DNA of 64,000 nucleotides. Source: Arthrobacter sp. PAMC25564. Its GTDB lineage: Bacteria > Actinomycetota > Actinomycetes > Actinomycetales > Micrococcaceae. Where the stretch lies: assembly GCF_004798705.1 (NCBI RefSeq), contig NZ_CP039290.1:62001-126000 (forward strand), given 5' to 3'. This document shows positions 1 to 8,679 of the stretch, piece by piece; the first letter of the stretch is position 1, and every line of letters starts with the position of its first letter. Below the pieces are notes generated by a model that did not search any database, was not told the DNA's origin, and was given only the letters and a program-made list of their open reading frames with translations. Both the position numbers and the translations under genes were made by a program.

Positions 1-911
1 TGCGAAGCCTGGTCGACCTGCGCGGTTCACGGCCGCTGAAGGTCGTCGTCGACGCCGGCAACGGCATGGCCGGCCTCACCACCCCGGCGGTACTTGGCGA
101 TGCCCTGCTGTCCAAACTTCCGCTCGAGATCGTTCCGCTGTACTTCGAGCTGGACGGGTCCTTCCCGAACCACCCCGCCAACCCGCTGGAACCGGCCAAC
201 CTGCGCGATCTGCAGGCCGCCGTCGTCGAGCATGGCGCGGATATCGGCCTGGCGTTCGACGGCGATGCCGACCGCTGCTTCGTCATCGACGAGAACGGCG
301 ACCCCGTCTCGCCGTCGGCCATCACCGGAATGGTGGCCCGCCGCGAGATCGCCCGCGCGCAGGGCCTCGGCGAGGACAACCCCACCATCATCCACAACCT
401 GCTGACCTCACTCGCCGTTCCGGAGCTCGTAAAGCGCCACGGCGGCCGGGCCGTCCGCACCCGGGTGGGCCACTCCTTCATCAAGGCCGTGATGGCCGCG
501 GAAGGCGCCATCTTCGGCGGCGAGCACTCGGCGCACTTCTACTTCCGTGACTTCTGGAACGCGGACACCGGAATGCTGGCGGCCATGCATGTGCTGGCAG
601 CGCTGGGCGAACAGGACGGACCGCTCTCCGAACTGGGCCGCGAATATGAGCCGTACATGTCCTCCGGCGAGATCAACTCGGAAATCGAAGACAAGGCAGG
701 GGCAGTGGAGCGGGTCCGGGAGGACTTCCACTCCGAGGATGTCGAGGTTGACCACCTGGACGGCAGCACCTTCATCGCCACGGACGGGAGCTACTGGTTC
801 AACCTGCGCCCCTCCAACACCGAACCGTTCCTCCGCCTGAACGTTGAAGCCACCGACGCCGCCACGATGGAACGCGTCCGCGACCGCGTCCTGGCGCTGG
901 TCCGGGCCTAA
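1..911 (+). CDS. manB: Phosphomannomutase/phosphoglucomutase, 5' end outside window
   Basis: This is the C-terminal part of an alpha-D-phosphohexomutase, which interconverts hexose 6-phosphate and hexose 1-phosphate for nucleotide-sugar synthesis in the cytoplasm. The reading frame is already open at base 3, so the N-terminal domain with the catalytic serine lies upstream. Visible family marks are the metal-binding loop DGDADR (about bases 258-275), the substrate loop GEHSAH, and the C-terminal phosphate-binding loop RPSNTEPFLR. The stop codon is at 909-911 and the next gene follows after three bases, so the two are probably co-transcribed. Whether it prefers mannose or glucose phosphate cannot be told from this part. 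The symbol manB is family-based. Confidence 0.9.
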   Translation, partial: RSLVDLRGSRPLKVVVDAGNGMAGLTTPAVLGDALLSKLPLEIVPLYFELDGSFPNHPANPLEPANLRDLQAAVVEHGADIGLAFDGDADRCFVIDENGDPVSPSAITGMVARREIARAQGLGEDNPTIIHNLLTSLAVPELVKRHGGRAVRTRVGHSFIKAVMAAEGAIFGGEHSAHFYFRDFWNADTGMLAAMHVLAALGEQDGPLSELGREYEPYMSSGEINSEIEDKAGAVERVREDFHSEDVEVDHLDGSTFIATDGSYWFNLRPSNTEPFLRLNVEATDAATMERVRDRVLALVRA

Positions 912-914
912 GCC

Positions 915-1391
915 GTGACGGAAACCCCCGTGGATGCCGGCTCCTGGCGTGATTCGGTGCCGGAGGCCAGCGCGACAGACCTGGAAAACCTGCTCGGCAC
1001 CGGTGTCGGTGCCGCGCAGGAGCAGCTGGAACGAAACGGCGGCTTCCTGCCGTTCGCCCTCGTCGTGGAGAACGACGGCGAGGTCCGGCTGGTCGCGGTG
1101 ACCCCCGCCGACGCGGCCGAGGGCACGGACGCCGATTTCGACGCGGACTCCATGATCCGCGACCTCAACGAGCTGCTGCGGCAGCACCGGGACGACTTCC
1201 GCGCGGCCGCCGTCGTCTGCGACATCACGCTGCCGGAAGAGGACACGGACGCCATCCACGTGGCCGCCGAGCACCGCGACGGCTCCCTGTTCGCCGCGGT
1301 CCTCCCCTATGCCGCTAACCCCGAGACCCACGAGTTGGAATTCGGCCGGCTCTCCGCCGATACCAACGAACCCGCGGTCTGGGTGGACTAG
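915..1391 (+). CDS. Hypothetical acidic cytoplasmic protein
   Basis: A 158-residue protein I do not recognise. It starts with GTG three bases after the phosphohexomutase stop. It is rich in Asp and Glu, has no signal peptide and no membrane segment. The C-terminal half alternates short hydrophobic strands with acidic loops (for example AAAVVCDITLPEED and ELEFGRLSADTNEP), so an alpha/beta fold is plausible. Close spacing makes a shared transcript with the mutase gene likely, but gives no function. Start choice rests on the first in-frame codon after the upstream stop; no strong ribosome binding site is visible. Confidence 0.7.
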   Translation: MTETPVDAGSWRDSVPEASATDLENLLGTGVGAAQEQLERNGGFLPFALVVENDGEVRLVAVTPADAAEGTDADFDADSMIRDLNELLRQHRDDFRAAAVVCDITLPEEDTDAIHVAAEHRDGSLFAAVLPYAANPETHELEFGRLSADTNEPAVWVD

Positions 1392-1410
1392 ACCGGCCTA
1401 AGCTGGTGCC

Positions 1411-1860
1411 ATGAAGATCAATGCCTTTGCGGATGTGAGCCTGCGCGCCATGATGGTGCTCGCGGCAGCGCCCGACGGCACCTTGCTCACCACCCAGGGC
1501 ATCGCCGACGCCGTCGGCACACCCTACAACCACGTCAGCAAGGCGATGGCGAAACTGCGCGAACTGGGCATGATCGACGTCGAGCGCGGCCGCCACGGCG
1601 GCTCCCGGCTCAGCAGCGCCGGCCGCGTCGCCACCGTCGGCCGGCTCCTGCGCCAGCTGGACACCCGGCTGGACCCGGCCGACTGCGTGGCCGCCGCCGG
1701 GACCTGTCCGCTGATCAACGAATGCCGGCTCCGCGGCGCACTGTCCCGCGCCCGCGAGGCCTTCTACCGTGAACTCGACGGCATCGTCGTCGCTTCGCTG
1801 CCCACCTCGCGGCAGATGACCCCCGTGTTCCAGGCGATCGGCCTGCGCCCCGGACTCTGA
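1411..1860 (+). CDS. nsrR: Rrf2 family regulator, NsrR-like nitric oxide sensor
   Basis: A 149-residue Rrf2 family DNA-binding protein. An N-terminal winged helix (about residues 1-70, with GTPYNHVSKAMAKLRELGMI as the recognition region) is followed by three cysteines, C92, C99 and C105, in the loop that holds the iron-sulfur cluster in NsrR proteins. NsrR is known to repress flavohaemoglobin genes until nitric oxide damages its cluster. Here the next gene on the same strand is flavohaemoglobin, with a strong dyad between them. The cysteine spacing (six and five intervening residues) is close to, but not the same as, the best-studied NsrR proteins, so the signal could differ. Gene identity as Rrf2 is secure; the NsrR role is inferred from context. 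Confidence 0.85.
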   Translation: MKINAFADVSLRAMMVLAAAPDGTLLTTQGIADAVGTPYNHVSKAMAKLRELGMIDVERGRHGGSRLSSAGRVATVGRLLRQLDTRLDPADCVAAAGTCPLINECRLRGALSRAREAFYRELDGIVVASLPTSRQMTPVFQAIGLRPGL

Positions 1861-1889
1861 ACCGGAACGTAATCCGCGGGCGGGCCGAT

Positions 1890-1918
1890 TTGGAAATGTT
1901 TTCTACGTCCTGTAGAAC
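1890..1918 (+). promoter_or_regulatory. Candidate hmp promoter
   Basis: TTGGAA at 1890-1895 and TAGAAC at 1913-1918 are separated by 17 bases, a good spacing for the main sigma factor. The -10 element overlaps a short dyad, TTCTAC-5-GTAGAA (1901-1917). The position, just before the larger dyad and about 85 bases before the hmp start, fits the hmp promoter. It is a pattern match only. Confidence 0.45.
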
Positions 1919-1926
1919 AGAGGCAT

Positions 1927-1955
1927 AAATACTTGTATTTGAAATGCAGGTATTT
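1927..1955 (+). promoter_or_regulatory. Dyad operator, probable NsrR site before hmp
   Basis: AAATACTTGTATTT (1927-1940), one central base, then AAATGCAGGTATTT (1942-1955). The two 14-base arms are reverse complements at 12 of 14 positions. A long AT-rich dyad with a single central base is the layout known for NsrR sites. It lies between the Rrf2 gene and the flavohaemoglobin gene, immediately downstream of the candidate promoter, where binding would block transcription. The binding protein is inferred. Confidence 0.75.
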
Positions 1956-2003
1956 CAGACCGGTCCGGTCGAAGACCCCGGGCCACTATCTCAGGAGTCA
2001 GCA

Positions 2004-3164
2004 ATGCTCTCGGACAAATCCTTCCCCGTCATCGAGGCCACCCTGCCGCTGGTCGGTTCCCGGATCGGTGAGATCACCCCCAAGTTCTACGCCCGCCTCT
2101 TCGCCGCGCACCCGGAACTCCTGGACGGCCTGTTCAGCCGCTCCAACCAGCGCTCCGGCGACCAGCAGCAGGCCCTGGCCGGAAGCATCGCCGCTTTCGC
2201 CAGCCATCTGGTGAGCAACCCCGGAACCCTGCCGGAGACCGTACTGTCCCGCATCGCCCACCGCCACGCCTCCCTGGGCATTACCGAGCCGCAGTACCAG
2301 GTGGTGTACGAGCACCTCTTCGCCGCCATCGCCGAGGACCTGGCCGAGGTCATCACGCCGGAGATCGCCGAAGCCTGGACCGAGGTCTACTGGCTGATGG
2401 CGGACGCGCTGATCAAGCTGGAAAAGGGCCTCTATGCCGCACAGGCGAACGGCAAGATGTGGACCCCCTGGAAGGTCACGGCCAAGGCCCCGGCCGGCAC
2501 CGGCTCCATGACCTTCACCCTGGAACCGGCGGACGACACCCCCATCACGCCCGCCCTTCCGGGCCAGTACGTCAGCGTCAAGGTCACCCTCCCGGACGGC
2601 CTGCGCCAGGTCCGCCAGTACTCGCTCTCCGGCGATGCCGGAGCCAGCCGCACCTTCACCACCAAGCTCGACGACGGCGGCGAGGTCTCCCCCGTGCTGC
2701 ACAACACCGTGGCGGTCGGCGACATCCTCGAAATCTCCAACCCCTATGGCGAGATCACGCTCAAGGAGGGTGACGGCCCGGTGGTCCTGGCCTCGGCCGG
2801 CATCGGCTGCACGCCCACCGCCTCCATCCTGCGCTCCCTCGCGGAGTCCGGCTCGGACCGCCAGGTCCTGGTCCTGCACGCGGAAAGCAGCCTCGACAGC
2901 TGGGCACTGCGCGGCCAGATGACGGACGACGTCGAACGCCTCGACGGCGCCGACCTCCAGCTCTGGCTCGAGCAGCCGGAAGCCGGGGCAAAGACGGGCT
3001 TCATGTCCCTGCGCGAAGTGGACCTGCCGGCCAACGCCTCTCTGTACCTCTGCGGGCCGCTGCCGTTCATGAAAAACATCCGCAACGAGGCCATCAACGC
3101 CGGCATCCCGGCCACCAGGATCCACTACGAGGTCTTCGGCCCGGACATCTGGCTCGCCAGCTAA
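2004..3164 (+). CDS. hmp: Flavohaemoglobin, nitric oxide dioxygenase
   Basis: A 386-residue flavohaemoprotein that oxidises nitric oxide to nitrate using oxygen and NAD(P)H in the cytoplasm. The globin domain covers about residues 1-135 with the likely proximal haem ligand H88 in IAHRHASLG. A ferredoxin-reductase-type FAD domain follows, with RQYSLSG, then an NAD domain with LASAGIGCTP and the C-terminal CGPLPFM and HYEVFGPD segments. Length is normal for the family. The ATG at 2004 is preferred over an in-frame ATG at 1944 because AGGAG lies at 1993-1997 with proper spacing and the globin alignment begins here; the upstream one would also sit inside the operator. It is the presumed target of the NsrR-like regulator upstream. 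Confidence 0.95.
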   Translation: MLSDKSFPVIEATLPLVGSRIGEITPKFYARLFAAHPELLDGLFSRSNQRSGDQQQALAGSIAAFASHLVSNPGTLPETVLSRIAHRHASLGITEPQYQVVYEHLFAAIAEDLAEVITPEIAEAWTEVYWLMADALIKLEKGLYAAQANGKMWTPWKVTAKAPAGTGSMTFTLEPADDTPITPALPGQYVSVKVTLPDGLRQVRQYSLSGDAGASRTFTTKLDDGGEVSPVLHNTVAVGDILEISNPYGEITLKEGDGPVVLASAGIGCTPTASILRSLAESGSDRQVLVLHAESSLDSWALRGQMTDDVERLDGADLQLWLEQPEAGAKTGFMSLREVDLPANASLYLCGPLPFMKNIRNEAINAGIPATRIHYEVFGPDIWLAS

Positions 3165-3171
3165 GGAGTAC

Positions 3172-3213
3172 GACGGCGGCCCCGCACCTTTCGCAAGGTG
3201 CGGGGCCGCCGTC
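3172..3213. terminator. Bidirectional terminator between hmp and pckG
   Basis: A perfect 19-base-pair stem, arms 3172-3190 and 3195-3213, with the four-base loop TCGC. It lies between the convergent ends of hmp and pckG, so it can end both transcripts. There is no long T-run on either side. Confidence 0.85.
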
Positions 3214-3230
3214 GTTGGATCAGTCGGATG

Positions 3231-5063
3231 CTAGTGGGCCGCCATGCGTTCCTTCAGGCCCTCGAGCTCGGAGCGCAGGGCCACGGGCAGGGAGTCGCCG
3301 AACTTGGCGTACCACTCTTCGATCGAGGCCAGCTCCGTGTCCCATTCCGCGCGGTCGACGCGAACGGCGTCTTCCACGTGGGCGTGGGTCAGGTCCAGGC
3401 CGGTGAGGTCCAGCGAGTGGCCGGCCGGCACGAAGCCGATGGGGGTCTCGACGGCGTCGGCCTTGCCCTCGATGCGCTCGATGGCCCACTTCAGGACGCG
3501 GGCGTTGTCGCCGAAACCGGGCCATGCGAAGTCACCGTCGGCGGTGCGGCGGAACCAGTTGACCAGGAAGATCCTGGGCAGCCGTTCCGGGTTGGCCTTG
3601 CCGGAGACGCTGATCCAGTGGTTCAGGTAGTCGCCGGCGTCGTAGCCGATGAAGGGCAGCATGGCCATCGGGTCGCGGCGCAGCACGCCGACCTGGCCGG
3701 CGGCGGCGGCGGTGGTTTCCGAGGAGAGCGTGGAGCCCATGAAGATGCCGTTGGTCCAGCTGCGGGCCTCGGTCACGAGGGGCACCGTAGTCTTGCGGCG
3801 TCCGCCGAAGAGGATGGCGGATAGCTCCACACCCTCCGGGCTGTAGTACTCCTCGGCCAGCATGTCGATCTGGGAAATCGGCGTGCAGAAGCGGGAGTTC
3901 GGGTGGGCGGCAGGCTTGTCCGACTCCGGCGTCCAGGAGTTTCCCTGCCAGTCGGTCAGGTGCGCCGGAACCTCATCGGTCATGCCTTCCCACCACACAC
4001 CGCCGTCGTCCGTAAGGGCAACATTGGTGAAGATGCTGTGGCCCTTGGCGATGGCGCGCATGGCGTTGGGGTTGGTACCCCAGCCGGTGCCCGGGGCGAC
4101 GCCGAACAGGCCGGCCTCGGGGTTGGTGGCGCGCAGTTCGCCTTCCTTGCCGATCCGCATCCAGGTGATGTCGTCGCCGAGGGTTTCGACTTCCCAGCCC
4201 TCGATGGTCGGATCGAGCAGGGCGAGGTTGGTCTTGCCACAGGCAGACGGAAACGCCGCGGAGATGTAGTACTTCTTCTGCTCCGGCGAGGTGAGCTTGA
4301 GGATGAGCATGTGCTCCGCGAGCCACCCCTCGTCGCGGGCCATCACCGAGGCGATGCGCAGGGCGTAGCACTTCTTGCCCAGCAGGGCGTTGCCGCCGTA
4401 GCCGGAGCCGTAGGACCAGATGGAGCGCTCTTCGGGGAAGTGCACGATCCACTTGTCCGGGTTGCAGGGCCACGCGACGTCAGCCTGTCCGGGGGCCAGC
4501 GGGGCGCCGACGGAGTGGAGTGCGGGCACGAAGAACGCGTTCATGGCGGTGATCTTGTCCAGGACCTCGGTACCGATCGTGGCCATGATCCGCATGGAGG
4601 CAACAACGTAGGCGCTGTCCGTGATCTCCACACCGAACTTGGGTTCCTCGGCGTCAAGGTGGCCCATGACGAAGGGGATGACATACATGGTGCGTCCGCG
4701 CATGGAGCCGGCGAACAGCCCGTGCAGCTTCGCCTTCATGTCGGCCGGAGCCATCCAGTTGTTCGTGAAGCCCGCATCGCGTTCCTTTTCGGAGCAGATG
4801 AAGGTCTGCTCTTCGACGCGGGCGACGTCGGCCGGATCGGAGAATGCCGCGAAGGACTTCGGGAAGAGTTTCTCGTTCAGCCGGGTGAGGGTGCCAGAGG
4901 CGACGAGCTCATCCGTAAGCCGGGTGTACTCTTCCTCAGAACCGTCAACCCAGTGGATCCGGTCCGGCCGGGTCAGTCCAGCTACCTCTTCGACCCATGC
5001 CAGCAGGCCAGCATGTGTGGTGGGTGCTTTTTCAAGCAACGGCAGTCGCGCCAGATCTCCCAT
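3231..5063 (-). CDS. pckG: Phosphoenolpyruvate carboxykinase, GTP type
   Basis: A 610-residue GTP-dependent PEP carboxykinase, which converts oxaloacetate to phosphoenolpyruvate as the entry step of gluconeogenesis. Length is typical of the GTP class. The P-loop [10 protein letters not shown] (residues 271-280) carries the hyper-reactive cysteine C275 expected in this class. Other conserved stretches are [33 protein letters not shown] and [25 protein letters not shown] in parts. The gene stands alone between the terminator at 3172-3213 and a regulatory region holding a perfect CRP-like dyad. PEP synthase and its regulator lie 31 kb away in the same window, so two enzymes that make PEP are encoded here. 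Confidence 0.97.
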   Translation of the reverse strand: MGDLARLPLLEKAPTTHAGLLAWVEEVAGLTRPDRIHWVDGSEEEYTRLTDELVASGTLTRLNEKLFPKSFAAFSDPADVARVEEQTFICSEKERDAGFTNNWMAPADMKAKLHGLFAGSMRGRTMYVIPFVMGHLDAEEPKFGVEITDSAYVVASMRIMATIGTEVLDKITAMNAFFVPALHSVGAPLAPGQADVAWPCNPDKWIVHFPEERSIWSYGSGYGGNALLGKKCYALRIASVMARDEGWLAEHMLILKLTSPEQKKYYISAAFPSACGKTNLALLDPTIEGWEVETLGDDITWMRIGKEGELRATNPEAGLFGVAPGTGWGTNPNAMRAIAKGHSIFTNVALTDDGGVWWEGMTDEVPAHLTDWQGNSWTPESDKPAAHPNSRFCTPISQIDMLAEEYYSPEGVELSAILFGGRRKTTVPLVTEARSWTNGIFMGSTLSSETTAAAAGQVGVLRRDPMAMLPFIGYDAGDYLNHWISVSGKANPERLPRIFLVNWFRRTADGDFAWPGFGDNARVLKWAIERIEGKADAVETPIGFVPAGHSLDLTGLDLTHAHVEDAVRVDRAEWDTELASIEEWYAKFGDSLPVALRSELEGLKERMAAH

Positions 5064-5213
5064 TACGGTTCCCTTCCTCGGGTTCAGTCGTGTGTCCTAA
5101 ATGCTAGGTGTCGAGGAGGGTTCATTTTCGGGTCAGGACATGGGATGACCTGGGTGCCCGGAATCAAAATCCGCGCAAATTCAAGGGACAACCCCCTCAA
5201 GAACATGCAATTT

Positions 5214-5229
5214 TGTGACTAAGGTCACA
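5214..5229. promoter_or_regulatory. CRP/GlxR-type dyad upstream of pckG
   Basis: TGTGACTAAGGTCACA is a perfect palindrome in its half-sites (TGTGA-6-TCACA), the consensus for cAMP-dependent CRP/GlxR regulators. It sits about 150 bases upstream of pckG and about 50 bases upstream of the tRNA-Arg promoter. GlxR is known to control pck in Corynebacterium, so pckG is the likelier target, but position alone does not decide it. Confidence 0.65.
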
Positions 5230-5241
5230 TAGACCGGTCTA
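5230..5241. promoter_or_regulatory. Perfect 12-base palindrome next to the CRP-like site
   Basis: TAGACCGGTCTA begins directly after the CRP-like dyad. It is a perfect palindrome and looks like the operator of another dimeric regulator. No protein can be assigned from the window. Confidence 0.45.
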
Positions 5242-5267
5242 GTCAGCCAGATTACACCGGGTTCGAT

Positions 5268-5296
5268 TTGTAACTGCGGCTCCCCTCGCGTAAAGT
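5268..5296 (+). promoter_or_regulatory. Promoter of tRNA-Arg
   Basis: TTGTAA (5268-5273) and TAAAGT (5291-5296) with a 17-base spacer. The expected start of transcription would be near 5303, about 38 bases before the tRNA. Confidence 0.6.
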
Positions 5297-5340
5297 AATT
5301 CGAGGTTCGGGGAGCGAGAAGTTCTGCAAGAGCCGAGAAT

Positions 5341-5414
<74 letters not shown>

Positions 5415-5436
5415 CAGTAGAGAAATAGAATCAAAG

Positions 5437-5472
5437 AAAGATCCGCACCGGTCCGCCGGTGCGGATCTTTTG
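5437..5472 (+). terminator. Terminator after tRNA-Arg
   Basis: A perfect 15-base-pair stem, AAAGATCCGCACCGG (5437-5451) with CCGGTGCGGATCTTT (5456-5470), loop TCCG, followed by TTTTGCTTT. It also faces the end of the leftward FadR-type gene and could serve both. Confidence 0.88.
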
Positions 5473-5488
5473 CTTTAAGCCTGTGATG

Positions 5489-6226
5489 CTACCCCGCAAC
5501 GGCCCGGGTGATTCGGCGCCGGATCCCGTCGAAATGGCTGTTGAGCCGCTGGGCGGCCAGGGCCTTGTCCGCTGCGGCTACAGCCTCGTAAATTTCCCGG
5601 TGCAGCGCAGCCACCGCCACCAGATCCACCGGGTCCTTGCCGCCGAGTTCATTGTGGATCCGGCGGTAAACCTTCCAGAAGACCCCCAGCAGGCTGATCA
5701 GCAGCTCGTTATTCAGCGGCTCGAACAGCCGGCGGTGGAACTCGGCGTCGGCTTCCACGAAATGCTCACCGGCCCCGGCCAGGGTTTCCATCCGGAGCAC
5801 GGACTCCTCGACGGCGGCCAGCTGTTCCGGGGTCATCCGGTCCATGGCGCCGCCGATCAGCCCGGCCTCCAGCGCCTGCCGGACCTCCACCAGCTGCAGG
5901 GCCTCCTGCCCGTGGTGCCGCAACGACAACCGGCCCCTGAAGGTGAGTCCCTCCGTCAGGGCATCAAAGTTGCTGGCGGCCACGAACATCCCGAAGCCGT
6001 GACGGATCTCGACCACGCCCAACGCCTGGAGCGCCTTGAGCGACTCCCGCAGGGTATTCCGGCCGACGCCGAGGTCAGCCGAGAGCTCATTCTCGGTGGG
6101 CAGCGGGTCACCGGCTTCCAGCCCGCGCTCCAGGATCAGCTCCATGATGTCCGACTGCAGCGCCCGAAGCCGTGCCTGTGCACTGAACCTCGCCTGCGGC
6201 ACGATATTGGCTGTGGCCATGGTCAT
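5489..6226 (-). CDS. FadR-type GntR family regulator
   Basis: A 245-residue regulator of the FadR/FCD subgroup of GntR proteins. The N-terminal winged helix (about residues 14-80) includes PLPTENELSADLGVGRNTLRESLKAL in parts, and the C-terminal helical FCD effector domain includes EADAEFHRRLFE and ALHREIYEAV, the segments that usually carry a metal-binding Asp and His residues. The start at 6226 follows GGGGAGGGGA closely; ATG at 6220 is an equally possible start with better spacing. It is transcribed away from the oxidoreductase gene at 6376, with 150 bases between, so it may control that gene. The ligand, usually a small organic acid, is unknown. Confidence 0.88.
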   Translation of the reverse strand: MTMATANIVPQARFSAQARLRALQSDIMELILERGLEAGDPLPTENELSADLGVGRNTLRESLKALQALGVVEIRHGFGMFVAASNFDALTEGLTFRGRLSLRHHGQEALQLVEVRQALEAGLIGGAMDRMTPEQLAAVEESVLRMETLAGAGEHFVEADAEFHRRLFEPLNNELLISLLGVFWKVYRRIHNELGGKDPVDLVAVAALHREIYEAVAAADKALAAQRLNSHFDGIRRRITRAVAG

Positions 6227-6375
6227 TCCCCTCCCCCATACGTGCTTCCACAGTAGCGAAGGTCCCACGTCCTGCACAGGGCGTTTACGGAGCGGTTTGC
6301 TGCCATCCGGAACCGGAAGGCGCGCCCGGATCGGGGCACCGGATCGGGGCCACGGCCCGGGCGTAGGCTGTTGCC

Positions 6376-7857
6376 ATGACAGCACAGCCTGAACGTGAAT
6401 TCGATGTCATCGTGATCGGCGCGGGCGCCGTCGGTGAGAATGTTGCGGACCGCGTGGTCCGCGGCGGACTGACTGCGGTGCTGGTTGAGGCGGAACTGGT
6501 GGGCGGTGAATGCTCCTACTGGGCGTGCATGCCGTCGAAGGCCCTGCTCCGGCCCGGAACGGCCCTGCACGGCGCCCAGACCGTCCCCGGCGCCGAGCAG
6601 GCGGTTACCCGGACCCTGGATGCCGCCGCCGTGCTGAAGCGCCGGGACTACTTCACCTCCAACTGGCAGGACGACGGCCAGGTCAAGTGGGTCGAGGACA
6701 CCGGGATCGAGCTGATCCGCGGCCACGGCTGGATCACCGCCCCGCGCAAGGTGGAGGTGGCAGGGCTGGACGGCAACAGCTACGCGCTCTCGGCGCGGCA
6801 CGCCGTCGTGGTCGCGACCGGTTCCCGCCCCAATGTGCCGCCCATTGACGGGTTGGCGGACATCGAATTCTGGACCACGCGGGAGGCCACCTCCGCAAAG
6901 AAAATCCCCAAACGGCTGGCCGTTCTCGGCGGCGGCGTGGCCGGCACCGAACTCGCCCAGGCCTACGCGCGGCTTGGCGCGGCGGTGACGGTGGTGGCCC
7001 GGCACGGGCTGCTGGGCGCGTTCCCGGGGCCGGCGGTGAAACTTGTCGCGGCAGGCCTGCGCGCGGACGGCGTCGAACTCCACCTCAACACCGGAACCCA
7101 AAGCGTCCGCGAGAACGCGGACGGAAGCTACGCCCTCGTGCTCGACGGCGGCCGCACTGTCACTGCGGACAAACTCCTCGTAGCCACCGGCCGGCACCCG
7201 GCACTGGAAGGGATCGGGCTGGAGAGCGTGGGGCTCACCCCCGCGGACGGCAAACCGCTGCGGCTCCGGACCGATTCCACCGGCATGGTTGCGGACGCCA
7301 CCGGAAATGATGCAACCGGCGGCGCAGCCGGCAACGGCGGGCCATGGCTCTACGCCGTCGGCGACGCCGCCGGGAAAGTCATGCTGACCCACCAGGGCAA
7401 ATACGAGGCCCGGGCCACCGGGGACACCATCGCCGCGCGGGCCAAGGGCCGGCTCGACGGGGAGCCCGCCCCGTGGAGCCGCTACGCGCAGACGGCCGAC
7501 GAGCATGCCGTGCCGAACGTGGTGTTCACCGACCCGGAACTGGCCAGCGTGGGGCGGACGGTGCAACAGGCGGAAAAGGACGGTTACCGAGTCTCTTCGG
7601 TGGAGCTCCCCATCCAGGTGGCCGGCTCCTCGCTGCACGCCGAGCATTACGAGGGCTGGGCCCAGCTCGTGGTCGATGAGGACCGCAAGGTCCTGCTGGG
7701 TGCTACGTTCGCGGGCCCGGACGTGGCCGAGCTGCTGCACGCCGCCACCATTGCCGTCGTGGGCGAAGTGCCGCTGGACCGCCTCTGGCATGCGGTTCCG
7801 TCCTACCCCACGATCAGCGAAGTGTGGCTCCGCCTGCTCGAGGACTACGGCCTCTGA
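6376..7857 (+). CDS. Pyridine nucleotide-disulfide oxidoreductase, dihydrolipoamide dehydrogenase-like
   Basis: A 493-residue FAD flavoprotein of the class I disulfide oxidoreductase family. The FAD-binding GAGAVG is at residues 15-20. The redox pair is C46 and C51 in ECSYWACMPSK, which replaces the more common CVNxGC but keeps the four-residue spacing. The NAD(P) motif is GGGVAG around residue 185, and the C-terminal dimerisation domain ends with HAVPSYPTISEVW, where the His that assists the redox pair is expected. The substrate cannot be told: lipoamide, mercury and quinone reductase relatives share this layout. It stands alone and is divergent from the FadR-type gene. Confidence 0.9.
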   Translation: MTAQPEREFDVIVIGAGAVGENVADRVVRGGLTAVLVEAELVGGECSYWACMPSKALLRPGTALHGAQTVPGAEQAVTRTLDAAAVLKRRDYFTSNWQDDGQVKWVEDTGIELIRGHGWITAPRKVEVAGLDGNSYALSARHAVVVATGSRPNVPPIDGLADIEFWTTREATSAKKIPKRLAVLGGGVAGTELAQAYARLGAAVTVVARHGLLGAFPGPAVKLVAAGLRADGVELHLNTGTQSVRENADGSYALVLDGGRTVTADKLLVATGRHPALEGIGLESVGLTPADGKPLRLRTDSTGMVADATGNDATGGAAGNGGPWLYAVGDAAGKVMLTHQGKYEARATGDTIAARAKGRLDGEPAPWSRYAQTADEHAVPNVVFTDPELASVGRTVQQAEKDGYRVSSVELPIQVAGSSLHAEHYEGWAQLVVDEDRKVLLGATFAGPDVAELLHAATIAVVGEVPLDRLWHAVPSYPTISEVWLRLLEDYGL

Positions 7858-7875
7858 GTCCGCTCCGCGGCAGCG

Positions 7876-7898
7876 CCCTGCCCCGTGCCCGGGCAGGG
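7876..7898 (+). terminator. Possible terminator after the oxidoreductase gene
   Basis: CCCTGCCC (7876-7883) pairs perfectly with GGGCAGGG (7891-7898) across a seven-base loop, 18 bases after the stop codon. No T-run follows, so strength is uncertain. Confidence 0.5.
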
Positions 7899-7934
7899 TC
7901 CGTCTGGTTGATCACATCCGTACAGCTCTATTTG

Positions 7935-7950
7935 AACTGACCAGTCAGTT
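7935..7950. promoter_or_regulatory. Dyad operator at the promoter of the ABC-like/YhgE/TetR unit
   Basis: AACTGAC-CA-GTCAGTT is a perfect 7-2-7 dyad, and this kind of ACTGACCAGTCAGT element is common in TetR family operators. A -35-like TTGAAC (7933-7938) overlaps it and TAGCCT (7955-7960) is a possible -10. The TetR gene is the last in the unit at 10721, so autoregulation is likely. Confidence 0.7.
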
Positions 7951-7992
7951 TAGTTAGCCTTGAGGCAGACATTCTTCTGCGAAAGGCCCGCA

Positions 7993-8679
7993 TTGCTCTC
8001 TGCGCATCAGCTCCACGTGAACGGCCGGCGGGATGACCTGCTTCCGCCCACCTCGCTGCAGGCCCGCCGCGGCGGGCTCCTGCTGGTGTCCGGAACGCGG
8101 CAGGACCAGCGCACCGCCCTGGCCCTGGCCCTGAGCGGACGCATGAAGCCTTCCGGCGGGACCTTGGAATGGGACGGGAGCCCCCGGACCAGGAACCTCC
8201 GGCAGGCGAGCGCCGTCGTGGACTCCCCCGGCGTCAACGATCCCGAGCAGCACCTGAGCGTCCGCGATCTCGTCACGGAGGACCTTGCCCTGGTCCCCCG
8301 CCGCTACCGTGGTGCCCTGCTCAGCAAACCCTGGCTCAAGGTCAACCGCTTCGAGGACATCGCCGGGCTGTGGACCGAGCAGCTTCCGGCAGACCGGCGG
8401 CTCGAACTGCTCACAGCCCTTGCCCTCGTGGATCCGCACACCGACCTCCTCGTGGCTGACTCTCCGGACCGCCACAGCGGCGATCCCGCGGACTGGCTGC
8501 CGCGGCTTGAGGAACTGGCGAACGACGCCGGCCGTCCGCTCGCCGTCGTAGCCACCGTCAGCCGTGTCCCGGAGCGCTGGTCGGGCCCCACCGCGGTGAT
8601 CGGCAATGCGGCTGTCCGCACCGCAGAAGGCCTTCCGCAGGAGCTGTGCGAAACTCCCGAGACGGAGGACGCAAAGTGA
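7993..8679 (+). CDS. ABC-ATPase-like protein with degenerate nucleotide-binding motifs
   Basis: A 228-residue protein whose layout follows ABC transporter ATPases: an N-terminal strand pair, a P-loop-like segment, then a region matching SVRDLVTEDLAL and a late LLVADSPDR in the place of Walker B. The P-loop reads GTRQDQRT (residues 34-41), so the invariant Lys is Arg and the second Gly is missing, and no LSGGQ signature is visible. ATP hydrolysis is therefore doubtful. TTG at 7993 is chosen because GAAAGG lies seven bases before it; an in-frame ATG at 7960 would lie within the promoter. The stop overlaps the GTG start of the YhgE/Pip gene, so the proteins are probably made together. Confidence 0.7.
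   Translation: MLSAHQLHVNGRRDDLLPPTSLQARRGGLLLVSGTRQDQRTALALALSGRMKPSGGTLEWDGSPRTRNLRQASAVVDSPGVNDPEQHLSVRDLVTEDLALVPRRYRGALLSKPWLKVNRFEDIAGLWTEQLPADRRLELLTALALVDPHTDLLVADSPDRHSGDPADWLPRLEELANDAGRPLAVVATVSRVPERWSGPTAVIGNAAVRTAEGLPQELCETPETEDAK

Noticed and set aside
6326..6350. Direct repeat CCGGATCGGGGC before the oxidoreductase gene
   Set aside because: Two copies 13 bases apart just before the start codon could be an operator, but nothing else supports it and such GC-rich matches are frequent here.
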